This document shows, one piece after another, positions 37,080 to 46,572 of a stretch of 64,000 nucleotides of DNA. A model generated the notes under the pieces. It worked only from the letters and a program-made list of their open reading frames with translations. It had not been told where the DNA came from and searched no databases. The number at the start of each line of letters is the position of its first letter. Within the stretch, counting starts at the first letter, position 1. Both the position numbers and the translations under genes were made by a program. The stretch is from positions 449,501 to 513,500 of the forward strand of contig NZ_CP118166.1 of assembly GCF_028748065.1 (NCBI RefSeq), given 5' to 3'. This DNA is from Hyphococcus flavus (GTDB lineage: Bacteria; Pseudomonadota; Alphaproteobacteria; Caulobacterales; Parvularculaceae).

Positions 37080-38258
37080 TCACTCAAAAAGTTTGCCGCC
37101 ATTCCAAATGCGCGTGACCAAAAAAGCGGCGGCGGCCCCGACAACACCCATGAGCGCCATGGCGAGATAGGCGATAGACGCTCCTTGCGCGTCCCACATA
37201 AACCCTGACCCGAGCGTCGCCAGCCCTGTGAGCGCGCCGACACCGGTCGCTGACATCAGCGTCATGCCGGTATTCACGAGCCGCACGGGCGCCGCACGGT
37301 CAAGAAACTCGATGGCGCCAAGATAAGTCGCCGCAAAGGTAAAGGCGTGCAGCAACTGGATCACGAACAACAAAGGCAACGGCGGATCGAAAGCAATCGC
37401 CGCCCATCTGATTATTGCGGCCATTCCTCCCATCATCAGGAGCATTGCCGGCGAGACTTTTTTTGCAATGCCCCGCACGCGCGTGAGCATGAATATTTCG
37501 GCAATCACACCCGTCGCCCACAGGCAACCGATAGTCAGGGCGGAATATCCGATTGCTTCCCAGTGCAAGTAAGAAAACGCGTAGTAAACCGCATGCGCGC
37601 CCTGAGTGAAGCCCGCCGAAACAATGACGACCAGAAAGACCGGGTTCGTAATCAACTTCGGCGCCTCGCGCCACGAGACAGGCTTGGCGCCGCCGCGACC
37701 ACCGGGGCCTTTCGGCAAGAACAGCGATATCAAGAAGGCAAAAAATGCAGCAACCGCCATGATCGGCGCGGCTGCGGCAATTCCTGTTTGCGTTAGCATG
37801 GCGCCGCCGAGAACGGTCGCCAACAGAAATGACGCCGAACCAACAGCACGGATTTTTCCGTAGTGAAGCCAGCCATTCCGGTCCGCGCGCAACACCGCCG
37901 TATCGGACAGCGGCACAAGAAGGCCAAAAGTGAAGATCACGAGCGCCGCAGACGCACCAATCAACAGCTTACCCGGCAGAAACACCAACCCCGCCGCCCC
38001 GGCCGCGAATAAGAGAGAAGCAAGCCTTAGCGATAGGCGTTCATCAGTCTGGTGATCAGCCCAGAAGGCGACGAAAGGCCCGAGCAGCAGTCGCGCAATG
38101 AGCGCCACACCTGTTATCAGACCAATCTCGCTTGCACTAAAAGCTTTCAGCGCCAACCAGCCGGCAAAAAACGGCAACTGAATGCCAAGCAATACGAATT
38201 GCCCGGCATAAAATGCGGCGTATAACATGCCGACACGCGTTTTCAGGTTTCCCGCCAT
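37080..38258 (-). CDS. MFS transporter (MFS_1-like/LacY-related)
   Basis: A 392-residue major facilitator with twelve hydrophobic segments. It belongs to the MFS_1-like branch that includes HcaT- and LacY-type proton symporters: FVAFWADHQTDERLSLR is the loop 2-3 signature and GWLHYGKIRAVGSASFLLATVLGG resembles the second conserved block. The substrate cannot be inferred. It follows no clear operon partner; the DUF6265 gene downstream has its own ribosome-binding site. Confidence 0.85.
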   Translation of the reverse strand: MAGNLKTRVGMLYAAFYAGQFVLLGIQLPFFAGWLALKAFSASEIGLITGVALIARLLLGPFVAFWADHQTDERLSLRLASLLFAAGAAGLVFLPGKLLIGASAALVIFTFGLLVPLSDTAVLRADRNGWLHYGKIRAVGSASFLLATVLGGAMLTQTGIAAAAPIMAVAAFFAFLISLFLPKGPGGRGGAKPVSWREAPKLITNPVFLVVIVSAGFTQGAHAVYYAFSYLHWEAIGYSALTIGCLWATGVIAEIFMLTRVRGIAKKVSPAMLLMMGGMAAIIRWAAIAFDPPLPLLFVIQLLHAFTFAATYLGAIEFLDRAAPVRLVNTGMTLMSATGVGALTGLATLGSGFMWDAQGASIAYLAMALMGVVGAAAAFLVTRIWNGGKLFE

Positions 38259-38317
38259 GAAAGCGGTCTAGGGCATTATGCGAAAAAAGCAAAAGCGACG
38301 ATCAAAGGCGCGCGAAA

Positions 38318-38953
38318 TTACCCGCCTTGGCGTTCGCGGCGAGCGGCAATCGTTTCCGTACGATCTTTTTCAATACGTTCGGCAAGTGCGTCAGCAGCGT
38401 TGCCTAAACTACGGATCGCGGCCGAATAGGCTGTTCGGATCTCGTCAACCTGCGTTTCATCAACAGGCTCGCCCAGCTTTTCAAGCTCGCGCGCTGCGCT
38501 CGAATAGATTTTGCTGTTTTCACGCAATGCCTGAATGGCGTCTTCGACGGTCGCCACGTCATTCATGGTGACGCGCGATGCATCAACTGTGTTATAGGCG
38601 ATACGCGATAAACGGCTGGCGGCTGAAAGGTTGGCGCGCGCATCCTGCGCAAGCTGATGAAAGCGCAAGCCCGCCGGCTGAAGCCTGTTCACATATGCAT
38701 CGACAGCATCGCTGCGAGAGATGCGGTTTTCGTCTGCCGCGCCGGAAAGCCGCGCAACGAACGACACCGATTGTGGTTTGGGCCATGGCGCTCGCTCAAC
38801 TTCGCGCGCCGCGTCATTCAGGAGGTCACGCTCCGCGACAACCTTTTGGTTTTCCTGATTTTGGGAGAGCACCGGACCGACGGCGCAACCACCGGTCAAC
38901 AGAACGATTACAAACGCTATCACGCCGCTCTTGCGGCAAAAACGCAAAATCAC
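38318..38953 (-). CDS. putative lipoprotein, helical, unknown function
   Basis: A 211-residue protein with a lipoprotein signal ending LTGGCAVG. The mature part is almost all alpha-helical and rich in Ala, Arg and Glu, ending in a charged tail (RIEKDRTETIAARRERQGG). I do not recognise a family. It begins with GTG at 38953, shortly before the divergent prolyl aminopeptidase gene. Confidence 0.68.
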   Translation of the reverse strand: MILRFCRKSGVIAFVIVLLTGGCAVGPVLSQNQENQKVVAERDLLNDAAREVERAPWPKPQSVSFVARLSGAADENRISRSDAVDAYVNRLQPAGLRFHQLAQDARANLSAASRLSRIAYNTVDASRVTMNDVATVEDAIQALRENSKIYSSAARELEKLGEPVDETQVDEIRTAYSAAIRSLGNAADALAERIEKDRTETIAARRERQGG

Positions 38954-39039
38954 TTAGGCCCCGACTCCGTACTAGACTTGTGACGCACACCCTGCCCATC
39001 TAAAGCCTTAGCAAATTGATTCGGGATTGTCAGCCGGAA

Positions 39040-39996
39040 ATGACGGAATTGCGCACATTATACCCCCCAATTGAACCTTTCGACGCCGGCATGCTGCGCG
39101 TGTCAGACCTCCATGAAATTTATTACGAGGTCTCCGGCGCACAGAGTGGCAAGCCGGTCGTGGTGTGCCATGGCGGCCCTGGCGGCGGCTCGACGCCATC
39201 CATGCGGCGCTACTTCAATCCGGAACACTACAAAATCGTGCTTTTTGACCAGCGCGGTTGCGGCAAATCCAGACCCCATGCCTCATTGGAGGACAACACC
39301 ACCTGGTCGCTCGTCAGTGACATGGAGGCTCTTCGCGCCCATCTCGGCATTAACCATTGGCAGGTATTCGGCGGCTCATGGGGATCAACCCTCGCCCTGG
39401 CTTACGCCCAGTCGCATCCCGATCAGGTCAGCGAACTGGTCCTGCGCGGAATTTTCGCCCTGCGCCGGTCTGAACTTGAATGGTTCTATCAGGAGGGCGC
39501 GAGCTGGATCTTCCCTGAAGCGTGGCAGGATTACCTGGCGCCGATCCCGGAAAATGAGCGCAACGATCTGATTGACGCATATTACAAGCGGCTGACAGGC
39601 GAGAATGAAAATGAGCGCATTCGCGCGGCAAAAGCGTGGAGCCTGTGGGAAGGCGGCGCCGTCAGCCTGCTTCCGTCAGAAGAGCGCATGCAGACATTTT
39701 CAAGCGATGCTTTCGCCCTCGCCTTCGCCCGGATCGAATGTCACTACTTCCAGCATGGCGGTTTTTTTGAACGCGACGATCAGCTAATCGCCAATTTAAA
39801 CCGCATACGGCACATTCCCGGCGTCATCGTGCAGGGCCGCTACGATATCGTCACGCCGATGAAAACCGCCTGGGAAGTCAGTCAGCAATGGCCGGAAGCA
39901 GAATTCAACATTGTAGCGGACGCCGGGCACGCAGCAAGCGAGCCCGGCATTATCGATGCGCTGGTGCGCGCAACAGACAATTTTGCGCGCCGTTAG
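39040..39996 (+). CDS. pip: prolyl aminopeptidase (S33)
   Basis: A 318-residue proline iminopeptidase releasing N-terminal Pro from peptides in the cytoplasm. It shows HGGPGGGSTPSMRRYFNPEHY at the oxyanion loop (quoted in part), FDQRGCGKSRPHAS, nucleophile elbow GGSWGSTLAL, and a late Asp/His pair (VQGRYDIVTP, DAGHAASEPG). ATG at 39040 with GGAA just upstream is preferred over an upstream TTG. Its end overlaps the convergent NSS gene by four bases. Confidence 0.94.
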   Translation: MTELRTLYPPIEPFDAGMLRVSDLHEIYYEVSGAQSGKPVVVCHGGPGGGSTPSMRRYFNPEHYKIVLFDQRGCGKSRPHASLEDNTTWSLVSDMEALRAHLGINHWQVFGGSWGSTLALAYAQSHPDQVSELVLRGIFALRRSELEWFYQEGASWIFPEAWQDYLAPIPENERNDLIDAYYKRLTGENENERIRAAKAWSLWEGGAVSLLPSEERMQTFSSDAFALAFARIECHYFQHGGFFERDDQLIANLNRIRHIPGVIVQGRYDIVTPMKTAWEVSQQWPEAEFNIVADAGHAASEPGIIDALVRATDNFARR

Positions 39997-41471
39997 CTGT
40001 TCAGCATTGGCGCAATGATCGTGGAATAAACGATCACGATGAAAATGCCGGTCGTGCACACATAGCGCGTCAGGAAGCGCCAGCGCTTGAACCAGATTTC
40101 TGATTTGAACCCAATCGCTTCGCGCGCTGTCGACGTCGATACAATCCAGCCTGCAAATACGGCTGTGATGAAGCCTGCGACAGGAAGAATGATGTCCGTC
40201 GTGGCGCTGAGGAAATCAAGCAGCACCATGCCTTTGAACAAAGCGACGCCGCCCAAGGGCTGCCATGTGTTCCAGAATGTTTCGCCAGCGCTTGTCGGCA
40301 CCTGGCTGAGCGCATTCAGGCACCCGATCACGAAAATGATGAGGCCGAGTATCGTCACCGACACGACGCGCTTATCGGACTTCGTCTGCTCGTCGAGCCA
40401 TTTCGTTGACGTCTCAAGCAGCGCAATCGAAGAGGTGATCGCTGCAAAGAAGGCGAGAATAAAGAACATCAAGCCGAACAAACCGCCGACCGGCATGCCG
40501 TGAAACGCAAGCGGCAAGGTCTGGAACATGAGTGTCGGACCGGCGCCGGCTGCAAGCCCCATGGCGAACACAATCGGAAAGATGGCGAGACCAGCGATAA
40601 TGCCAACGCCTGTATCGGCAATCGCAACCAGCCGCGAGGAACGCGGCAAGTCCTGATCATCGCGCATATAGGCGCCGTAGGTCGCCATTAGAGCGGAACC
40701 AAGACCGATGGAGAAAAACGCCTGACCGAGTGCAGCCGAGACAACAGAACCGTTTTGCACGCCCGCCCACAAATCATCAAAACGCACACCTAAGAGGAAA
40801 TCGACGCCGCGCGCCGCATCCCCTTCGATAAGGGCGAAGAAGAAAAGGACAATCAGAAGAACGAAGAACGCCGGCATCAATAGCGTCACCGCTTTTTCAA
40901 TGCCGCCTTTCACGCCGCGCATGACGATGCCCATCGTCACGAGCATGAAAATGCCGTGATAGATGATCATGCGCGTTGGATCGCTTAACAGCTCGCCGAG
41001 CTTGGCGCTGACCTGTTCTTCCGTCAGGGTCGAAAAGGCGCCGCCCGTCAACCCGGCTAATCCGTTTTCCCCAACTGCAGTGATCAAGTTGCCGGCGATC
41101 ATCACCACATAGGCCAGAACCCAGCCCGCGATCACCGAATAAAACGTCAGGATGATGAAGGCGCCAATCATCCCGAACCAGGACTGAAGCGACCACAAGG
41201 GCGAGCGCCCTTCGGCTTTGGCGATTTTGACGACGCTGCCCACTGCCGACATGCCGCCGCGCCGGCCAATGAACAACTCGGCCACCAGGACCGGCAGGCC
41301 GATCAAGAGAACGCAGATAATATAGAATACAACGAAGGCGCCGCCCCCGTTTTCACCCGCCACGTAAGGAAATCGCCAGAGATTGCCGAGTCCTACTGCG
41401 GATCCGATCGCAGCCATAATGAATGCAGCCCGCGATGACCAATGCGCGCCTTCACCTGCCGTATCTTGCAT
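39993..41471 (-). CDS. sodium-dependent transporter of the NSS/SNF family
   Basis: A 492-residue LeuT-fold symporter with twelve membrane spans. The N-terminal WSSRAAFIMAAIGSAVGLGNLWRFPYVAGENGGGAFVVFY signature (read in parts) contains the Na+ and substrate sites of TM1. Bacterial members carry amino acids or similar zwitterions; the exact substrate is not predictable. AAGGGG lies eight bases before the ATG. A GC-rich hairpin sits just upstream in the leader, the same one found ahead of the Mla operon. Confidence 0.92.
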   Translation of the reverse strand: MQDTAGEGAHWSSRAAFIMAAIGSAVGLGNLWRFPYVAGENGGGAFVVFYIICVLLIGLPVLVAELFIGRRGGMSAVGSVVKIAKAEGRSPLWSLQSWFGMIGAFIILTFYSVIAGWVLAYVVMIAGNLITAVGENGLAGLTGGAFSTLTEEQVSAKLGELLSDPTRMIIYHGIFMLVTMGIVMRGVKGGIEKAVTLLMPAFFVLLIVLFFFALIEGDAARGVDFLLGVRFDDLWAGVQNGSVVSAALGQAFFSIGLGSALMATYGAYMRDDQDLPRSSRLVAIADTGVGIIAGLAIFPIVFAMGLAAGAGPTLMFQTLPLAFHGMPVGGLFGLMFFILAFFAAITSSIALLETSTKWLDEQTKSDKRVVSVTILGLIIFVIGCLNALSQVPTSAGETFWNTWQPLGGVALFKGMVLLDFLSATTDIILPVAGFITAVFAGWIVSTSTAREAIGFKSEIWFKRWRFLTRYVCTTGIFIVIVYSTIIAPMLNS

Positions 41472-41481
41472 ATGAGAAACC

Positions 41482-41512
41482 CCTTAAGATTGCGCCGGGC
41501 CCCGGCCCGGCG
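41482..41512 (-). promoter_or_regulatory. leader hairpin plus RBS of the NSS transporter gene
   Basis: On the minus strand a strong GC stem (arms CGCCGGG / CCCGGCG, 41493-41512) lies 22-41 bases before the ATG, followed by TCTTAAGG carrying the ribosome-binding site. The hairpin core and the TCTTAAGG segment are shared with the leader of the STAS-mlaE gene at 33107-33140. A T-run on the plus side of the stem means it could also act as a terminator for any rightward transcript. Confidence 0.4.
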
Positions 41513-41607
41513 ATTTTTGGCATTTTAGACAATTTTTTACGTTTGTTAGCAAATATTGCTCAATCAAGCGGCAATAAACGGGTCTGAACCGGGCTTACGC
41601 CGGCGCC

Positions 41608-42000
41608 ATGGGCCCAAAAGGGGCAAAATTGTTGACGGAACCGCTGAAATCCTCGCCTGCTGCATTGCAGGAAGAACAAGTCGATGGCCTTGTGGCCGCC
41701 GCTGGCGCTGACGGCGCCATGGCGATTCTCGACGCCTTCAACCGTTCAACGGTTGAGCTGTTAAACGCGATCGGCGAAAACTTGCGAGAGGGGCTTCTTG
41801 ATGACGCCTCCCGCACCGCCCACGCGCTAAAGGGCTCAGCCGCCAATGTCGGCGCGGCAGCGCTTGCCGAAAGCGGAACGGAAATCGAAGAGGCCTGCAA
41901 GAACGGTGACGGCGCCGTCGCCTCAGCCAGGCTCAGTGACGCACAGCAACGCTACCTGACTTTTTGCGAAGCCTTTAAAGCGCATCTCGAAAAACGGTAG
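41608..42000 (+). CDS. Hpt domain phosphotransfer protein
   Basis: A 130-residue stand-alone histidine phosphotransfer domain; the phospho-accepting residue is His72 in AHALKGSAANVGA (the HxxKGxxxxxG core). It has no kinase or receiver domain, so it should relay phosphate between a hybrid kinase and a response regulator encoded elsewhere. It lies alone between the NSS transporter and the rod-shape cluster, convergent with rodA. Confidence 0.85.
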   Translation: MGPKGAKLLTEPLKSSPAALQEEQVDGLVAAAGADGAMAILDAFNRSTVELLNAIGENLREGLLDDASRTAHALKGSAANVGAAALAESGTEIEEACKNGDGAVASARLSDAQQRYLTFCEAFKAHLEKR

Positions 42001-42004
42001 TCAG

Positions 42005-43150
42005 CTAAAGTTCGCCTGACCGGTACATGTCCTGATCGCGATGAACATGCGCGCTCATGACGATGCCCATTCCGAACATAATGGTCAGCATAACGGTGCC
42101 GCCATATGACACGAGTGGCAGTGGCACGCCGACGACAGGCGCCAGCCCCATCACCATGCCGGTATTGATCAGCACATAAAGCGTGAAGGTCGCTGTTACG
42201 CCAATCGTAGCAAGTCGGGCGAAATGAGATTTGGAACTCATGGCGATGGAAAGCCCGGTGATGATCACCGCAAGATAGGCAATCAGCAAACCAACAGCGC
42301 CAACAAAACCAAACTCCTCGCCGAACACGGTAAAGATAAAATCAGTTTGCATCTCAGGCAGGAACTTTAACTGGGCTTGCGTCCCTTCCATAAAGCCCTT
42401 GCCCGAAAGACCGCCCGATCCGATCCCGGTTTTTGACTGTAGCAAGTGGTAGCCCTCGCCCAATGGATCGCGGTCGGGATTTAGAAACGTCAAAATCCGG
42501 TTGAGCTGATATTCTTTCAAAATCTCGAAACGGTAAGCACCATAGGCGGCGGCAATCCCGCCGAGAATGGCGGCAAACCCGATGCGCCAGGAAAGCCCGG
42601 CGACAAAAATAATTATGGCGCCGGTCGCCGCCAGGAGCAGCGCAGTGCCGAGGTCGGGCTGCATGAAGATGAGCCCCACAGGAGCACCGATCATTAATGC
42701 TGGCGGTATCAGATACAGAAAATGTGAGACCTGTTCGGCCCGCAGCCCGTGATAATAACGCGCAAGACCCAGCACGAGGCCGATTTTCATCGCTTCAGAC
42801 GGCTGAAACTGCATGCCGCCGAATTCAATCCATCTTTTTGCGCCCATGTTCACTTCGCCGACTAACGGCACGGCGATCAACGCAAACAGCGCCGCAAAAT
42901 AAGCCGGGTATGCGAGCGCCAGCCAATACCTGATGGGTATCATCGCTGCAGCAATGAGAATGCCAAGCGCAACAAGATAGCGTAGCCCGTGTTTCATGGC
43001 CCATGGCTGCCAGTTGCCTTCCGCAACGGAAAAAAGCGTGATGACGCCAACACCAGCAATAACCGTCAGTAGAATGATTAATGGCCAGTGCAGACGGGAA
43101 AGCTTATCGCGAACGCCGCGCCGTTTCCCGGGAAGAATGATCGACGACAT
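42005..43150 (-). CDS. rodA: rod-shape SEDS glycosyltransferase RodA
   Basis: A 381-residue SEDS protein with about ten membrane spans that polymerises lipid II for cell elongation with PBP2. Typical segments are GAKRWIEFGGMQFQPSEAMKIGLVL, FMQPDLGTALLL, and the C-terminal GLAPVVGVPLPLVSYGGT. It is the last gene of the mreB-mreC-mreD-mrdA-rodA cluster and starts three bases after the mrdA stop. Confidence 0.96.
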   Translation of the reverse strand: MSSIILPGKRRGVRDKLSRLHWPLIILLTVIAGVGVITLFSVAEGNWQPWAMKHGLRYLVALGILIAAAMIPIRYWLALAYPAYFAALFALIAVPLVGEVNMGAKRWIEFGGMQFQPSEAMKIGLVLGLARYYHGLRAEQVSHFLYLIPPALMIGAPVGLIFMQPDLGTALLLAATGAIIIFVAGLSWRIGFAAILGGIAAAYGAYRFEILKEYQLNRILTFLNPDRDPLGEGYHLLQSKTGIGSGGLSGKGFMEGTQAQLKFLPEMQTDFIFTVFGEEFGFVGAVGLLIAYLAVIITGLSIAMSSKSHFARLATIGVTATFTLYVLINTGMVMGLAPVVGVPLPLVSYGGTVMLTIMFGMGIVMSAHVHRDQDMYRSGEL

Positions 43151-43153
43151 CGC

Positions 43154-45097
43154 CTAGCCTTCCCGCGTTGTCGATGCGCGCGCCAGCGTGCGCGGGTCGA
43201 GCGGCGTTTTTGAGGCTGGGTCTTTTTCAGCGACGGCGCGCATGATGTCGCGCGCTTTCGGGCCCGCCATGCGGGCGCCGCCAATGCCGTGTTCAACCAC
43301 CACAGCACAGGCGTAGCGCGGATTTTCATACGGCATGTAAGAGACAAAGAGTGCATGGTCGCGACGGCCCCACGGCAGGTCTTCCGGTTCCGAAAGCCCG
43401 CGAGCACGGTCTTCAGCGGTAATCTGATAAACTTGGCTGGTTCCCGTTTTACCGGCCATCTGCCATTCGGGATCTTCAAGACGCGACCGCGCGGCCGTGC
43501 CATATTCGTTAGTCACGGCGTTCATGCCGGCGCGCACGACATCGAGATATTTGTGATCAATATCAATCAACGGCGCTTGCGGCGCGGGCGGCACAATCTC
43601 GCCAACTGCACGCAACAACCGCGGACGCACAGCGCGGCCAGTGGCGACGCGTGACGCCATCACTGCAAGCTGCAACGGCGTTGACGTCACATATCCTTGC
43701 CCAATGATGCAAGAGAGCGTTTCACCCTGGAACCATGACTGGTTTTCGGGGTTGCCGGCGAAATATTGCCGCTTCCAGTCACGGTCCGGCACAACGCCTT
43801 TTTGCTGGCCGGAAATGCCAAGCTCATAGGTTTGCCCCAGGCCGAATTTGCGCGCCGTATCGGCCAGCAAATCGATATCGAGGGTTTTGGCGATCTCATA
43901 ATAAAAGACGTCGCAGGAATGTTTGAGCGAGCCTTTCATATCGACATTGCCGTGTCCGCCGCGTTTCCAGCAGTGGAAATAACGGTTGCCGTACCAGATC
44001 CTGCCAGGACAGTAGGCGGTTTGCGACGGCCTGACGCCAGCGCGCTGCGCCGCGATGGCGGAAATCATTTTGAAAGTGGACCCCGGCGGATAGACGCCGG
44101 ATAAAGGTTTGTTCAACAGCGGCTTGAACGGGCTTTGGTTGAGATCACGCCATAGATCAGGATCAATACCAACGTTGAAATCGTTCGGGTTAAACGCAGG
44201 CGTCGAGGCCAGGACAAGAATATCACCAGTGATCACATCCATGACGACGGCGGCGGCGCTCTGCGTTGGCGGTTCGATGCCTTCAGCCGGTTCCGCCAAC
44301 ACTTCCATTGCATGGGTCTGAAGTTCCGCGTCGATCGTCAGCGCCAGGGTTTTGCCTTGCACGGGCGCTACGGCCGAGTCGGCGAGTTCTTCGATTACGC
44401 GGCCATGAGCGTTGATCTTGACGTTCATGGCGCCAGCGCCGCCGCGAAGCTCGCTCTCGTATGTCCGCTCCAGCCCTTCCCTGCCGACTTTAAAGCCGGG
44501 CTGACGAAGCAGCACACGATCAGCATCGGTTTCCTGTTCAGCAAGGTCGCGTTCAGTGACGGCGCCAACGTAACCGATAACGAAAGCAGAGCCCGACCCG
44601 ATCGGGTAGTCTCGCGTCTCACCCACGTCAGGAAGCACGCCGCCAAGATGCGGCAACTGGAAATTGATTTTCGAAAAATCTTCCCAGGAAAGATTGTCGG
44701 CAATCTGAATCGGCGTGAACGCGCCGCGGCGTCGAATTTCGCGCATGATGCGTGCGCGCCGTTCTTCGCTGATGGGCGTGATTTCCGAAATCTTGTCGAG
44801 CGCGGCGTCTACGTCACGCGCTTGTTCGGGCACCAGCAGCACCCGAAAATTCTTGCGGTTTGAAGCTAGCGGCACGCCGAAGCGGTCGACAATCTCGCCG
44901 CGCAACGGCGTCAGGATGCGGCGATTGAACTGGTTTTCCTGAGCGAGATCGAGATATTTCTGATGATCGGCGACCTGTAACTGATAGAGCCGCGCCGTCA
45001 CACCAGCGAACAACAACCCAACGCCGCCGCCAAACAATACCGTACGGCGGCTGACGACTTCCTGACGTTCCGGATCATGGTGACCAAACCGCGACAT
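43154..45097 (-). CDS. mrdA: penicillin-binding protein 2
   Basis: A 647-residue class B transpeptidase for elongation. It has an N-terminal membrane anchor (TVLFGGGVGLLFAGVTARLYQLQ), a pedestal domain (LRGEIVDRFGVPLASN), and a transpeptidase domain with the nucleophile in GSTFK near residue 337, SCDVF as the second motif region, and KTGTSQ near 550. The motifs are intact. It is spaced three bases from both mreD and rodA, so translation is coupled through the cluster. Confidence 0.97.
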   Translation of the reverse strand: MSRFGHHDPERQEVVSRRTVLFGGGVGLLFAGVTARLYQLQVADHQKYLDLAQENQFNRRILTPLRGEIVDRFGVPLASNRKNFRVLLVPEQARDVDAALDKISEITPISEERRARIMREIRRRGAFTPIQIADNLSWEDFSKINFQLPHLGGVLPDVGETRDYPIGSGSAFVIGYVGAVTERDLAEQETDADRVLLRQPGFKVGREGLERTYESELRGGAGAMNVKINAHGRVIEELADSAVAPVQGKTLALTIDAELQTHAMEVLAEPAEGIEPPTQSAAAVVMDVITGDILVLASTPAFNPNDFNVGIDPDLWRDLNQSPFKPLLNKPLSGVYPPGSTFKMISAIAAQRAGVRPSQTAYCPGRIWYGNRYFHCWKRGGHGNVDMKGSLKHSCDVFYYEIAKTLDIDLLADTARKFGLGQTYELGISGQQKGVVPDRDWKRQYFAGNPENQSWFQGETLSCIIGQGYVTSTPLQLAVMASRVATGRAVRPRLLRAVGEIVPPAPQAPLIDIDHKYLDVVRAGMNAVTNEYGTAARSRLEDPEWQMAGKTGTSQVYQITAEDRARGLSEPEDLPWGRRDHALFVSYMPYENPRYACAVVVEHGIGGARMAGPKARDIMRAVAEKDPASKTPLDPRTLARASTTREG

Positions 45098-45100
45098 CAG

Positions 45101-45613
45101 TTACGCCTCCACCAGTACCCGGCGGTGCAGCTCGCCGAAAACGATACCGAATACAGGGTAGATGAAAATCGTCGCCAGCAATTGCAACGCTAACGCCGTC
45201 ATGGGCAACAACACGCCTGACATCAAACTCATTACGAGCCAGAGAATAATCCCTGCAAGGCTCGAGGCCAAGGCAAAACCAATCCAAACAACTTTTTGTT
45301 CGCGTCCCAAAAAGTACGCGCGCTGTGAAAGCACGATGAATTGCGTAACAAGGTAAACTGCAGGCCACAAACCCAGCGGCCCACCCGTTAACAGGTCCTG
45401 TAAAAGTCCGATCAAAAAGACGCTGACCGAGGGCATGTAGTCTGGGCCGTAGACCGACCAGAAAAAAACGATAACCAGCGGGATGATTGGCGTCGGCACG
45501 GCGCCTTCGAACAACCGTATCGGCGCGGCCAGCATCAACACACCGAGAACGCCCAGAATGGTCGGCGCCATCGCCCGCATCAAACGAAGAAGGTTTTCCG
45601 CACGATAGCCCAT
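45101..45613 (-). CDS. mreD: rod-shape-determining protein MreD
   Basis: A 170-residue membrane protein with about five spans, typical of MreD (YRAENLLRLMRAMAPTILGVLGVL at the start and LQDLLTGGPLGLWPAVYLVTQFIV). It is a membrane partner of MreC in the elongasome. It is three bases downstream of mreC and three upstream of mrdA. Confidence 0.93.
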   Translation of the reverse strand: MGYRAENLLRLMRAMAPTILGVLGVLMLAAPIRLFEGAVPTPIIPLVIVFFWSVYGPDYMPSVSVFLIGLLQDLLTGGPLGLWPAVYLVTQFIVLSQRAYFLGREQKVVWIGFALASSLAGIILWLVMSLMSGVLLPMTALALQLLATIFIYPVFGIVFGELHRRVLVEA

Positions 45614-45616
45614 GGT

Positions 45617-46570
45617 CTAGCCTTCCGCCGGAGCCGGGGCATCGCCGTCCAGCGCTTCTTCTGCGGCTTCGTCCGTCACAGGATCGACTTCAGGAAAAGC
45701 GTAATTGATGACCCGCACCATGCGCGTGCGGGCATAATTTGCATAAAGATCAACAATGATTTCGCCGCGCGCCTCACCGCTCACCACGCCCACAGGCAAC
45801 CCGCGCGGAAGGACGCCGCCGGCGCCTGAAGTAAGAACGCGTTGTCCCATGGCCGTTTCGGCTTCGTCGGCGCTTTCGGTAAAACTGATAGCCGGACGCG
45901 CACGCGTATTGCCGACGAGAATGCCTTCTACGTCCGCACCTTCCACATAAACAGGAATGCGGCTTTGAATATCAGTCAGCAACAACACCCTCGAAGCGCC
46001 ATTGCCAGCCTCCACGATACGGCCGATGAGGCCGTTGTTGTCCACAACGGCATGGCCGACTTCCACATTGTTGGTGCGGCCGGCATTGACAATCATTGAT
46101 CGTGCGAACGCATCATTCGCCTCGCCAATGACAAAGGCGTTGATCGGCTGCGCGTTTGGCGGAGCCTGATAGCCCTCTAGCGCTTCATAACTCGCGACAA
46201 CTTCGCGCAGTTGCAGCGCTTCGACCATCCACTGACGGAGCTCGGCGTTTTCCTCGCGCAGCGCCTTGTTCTGTTCCATCACATTGAAATAGTCGGTGAC
46301 GGAGCCAGCCATATTATTGAAGGCGTTTATGGGACCCGCAAACAGGGTAAGCACCGGCGACGCGGCGTCCATGACGCCTTCGCGGGCTTTTTTGAAAACC
46401 GAGGCCTGGGCGGAATAAAGGCTCGACAACAGCAGTAGCACCGAGACGAGCATGAGCAGGACCAGATTGAAGCGGGAATGCGCTTTACGCCCCAGCCCTT
46501 CGCGACGATCCTGACCTAAAAATTCCATACTCCACGAAGTAAATCCGTTGGCGCGCGGCGTCCAGATCAC
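45617..46570 (-). CDS. mreC: rod-shape-determining protein MreC
   Basis: A 317-residue MreC with an N-terminal anchor (FNLVLLMLVSVLLLLSSLY), a coiled coil and the periplasmic beta domain (QRVLTSGAGGVLPRGLPVGVV is the signature), ending in an acidic tail. The start is uncertain: GTG at 46570 or ATG at 46528, neither with a clear Shine-Dalgarno. A perfect 8-bp stem lies directly upstream of the GTG. It links MreB filaments to PBP2 and RodA in the periplasm. Confidence 0.94.
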   Translation of the reverse strand: MIWTPRANGFTSWSMEFLGQDRREGLGRKAHSRFNLVLLMLVSVLLLLSSLYSAQASVFKKAREGVMDAASPVLTLFAGPINAFNNMAGSVTDYFNVMEQNKALREENAELRQWMVEALQLREVVASYEALEGYQAPPNAQPINAFVIGEANDAFARSMIVNAGRTNNVEVGHAVVDNNGLIGRIVEAGNGASRVLLLTDIQSRIPVYVEGADVEGILVGNTRARPAISFTESADEAETAMGQRVLTSGAGGVLPRGLPVGVVSGEARGEIIVDLYANYARTRMVRVINYAFPEVDPVTDEAAEEALDGDAPAPAEG

Positions 46571-46572
46571 AC

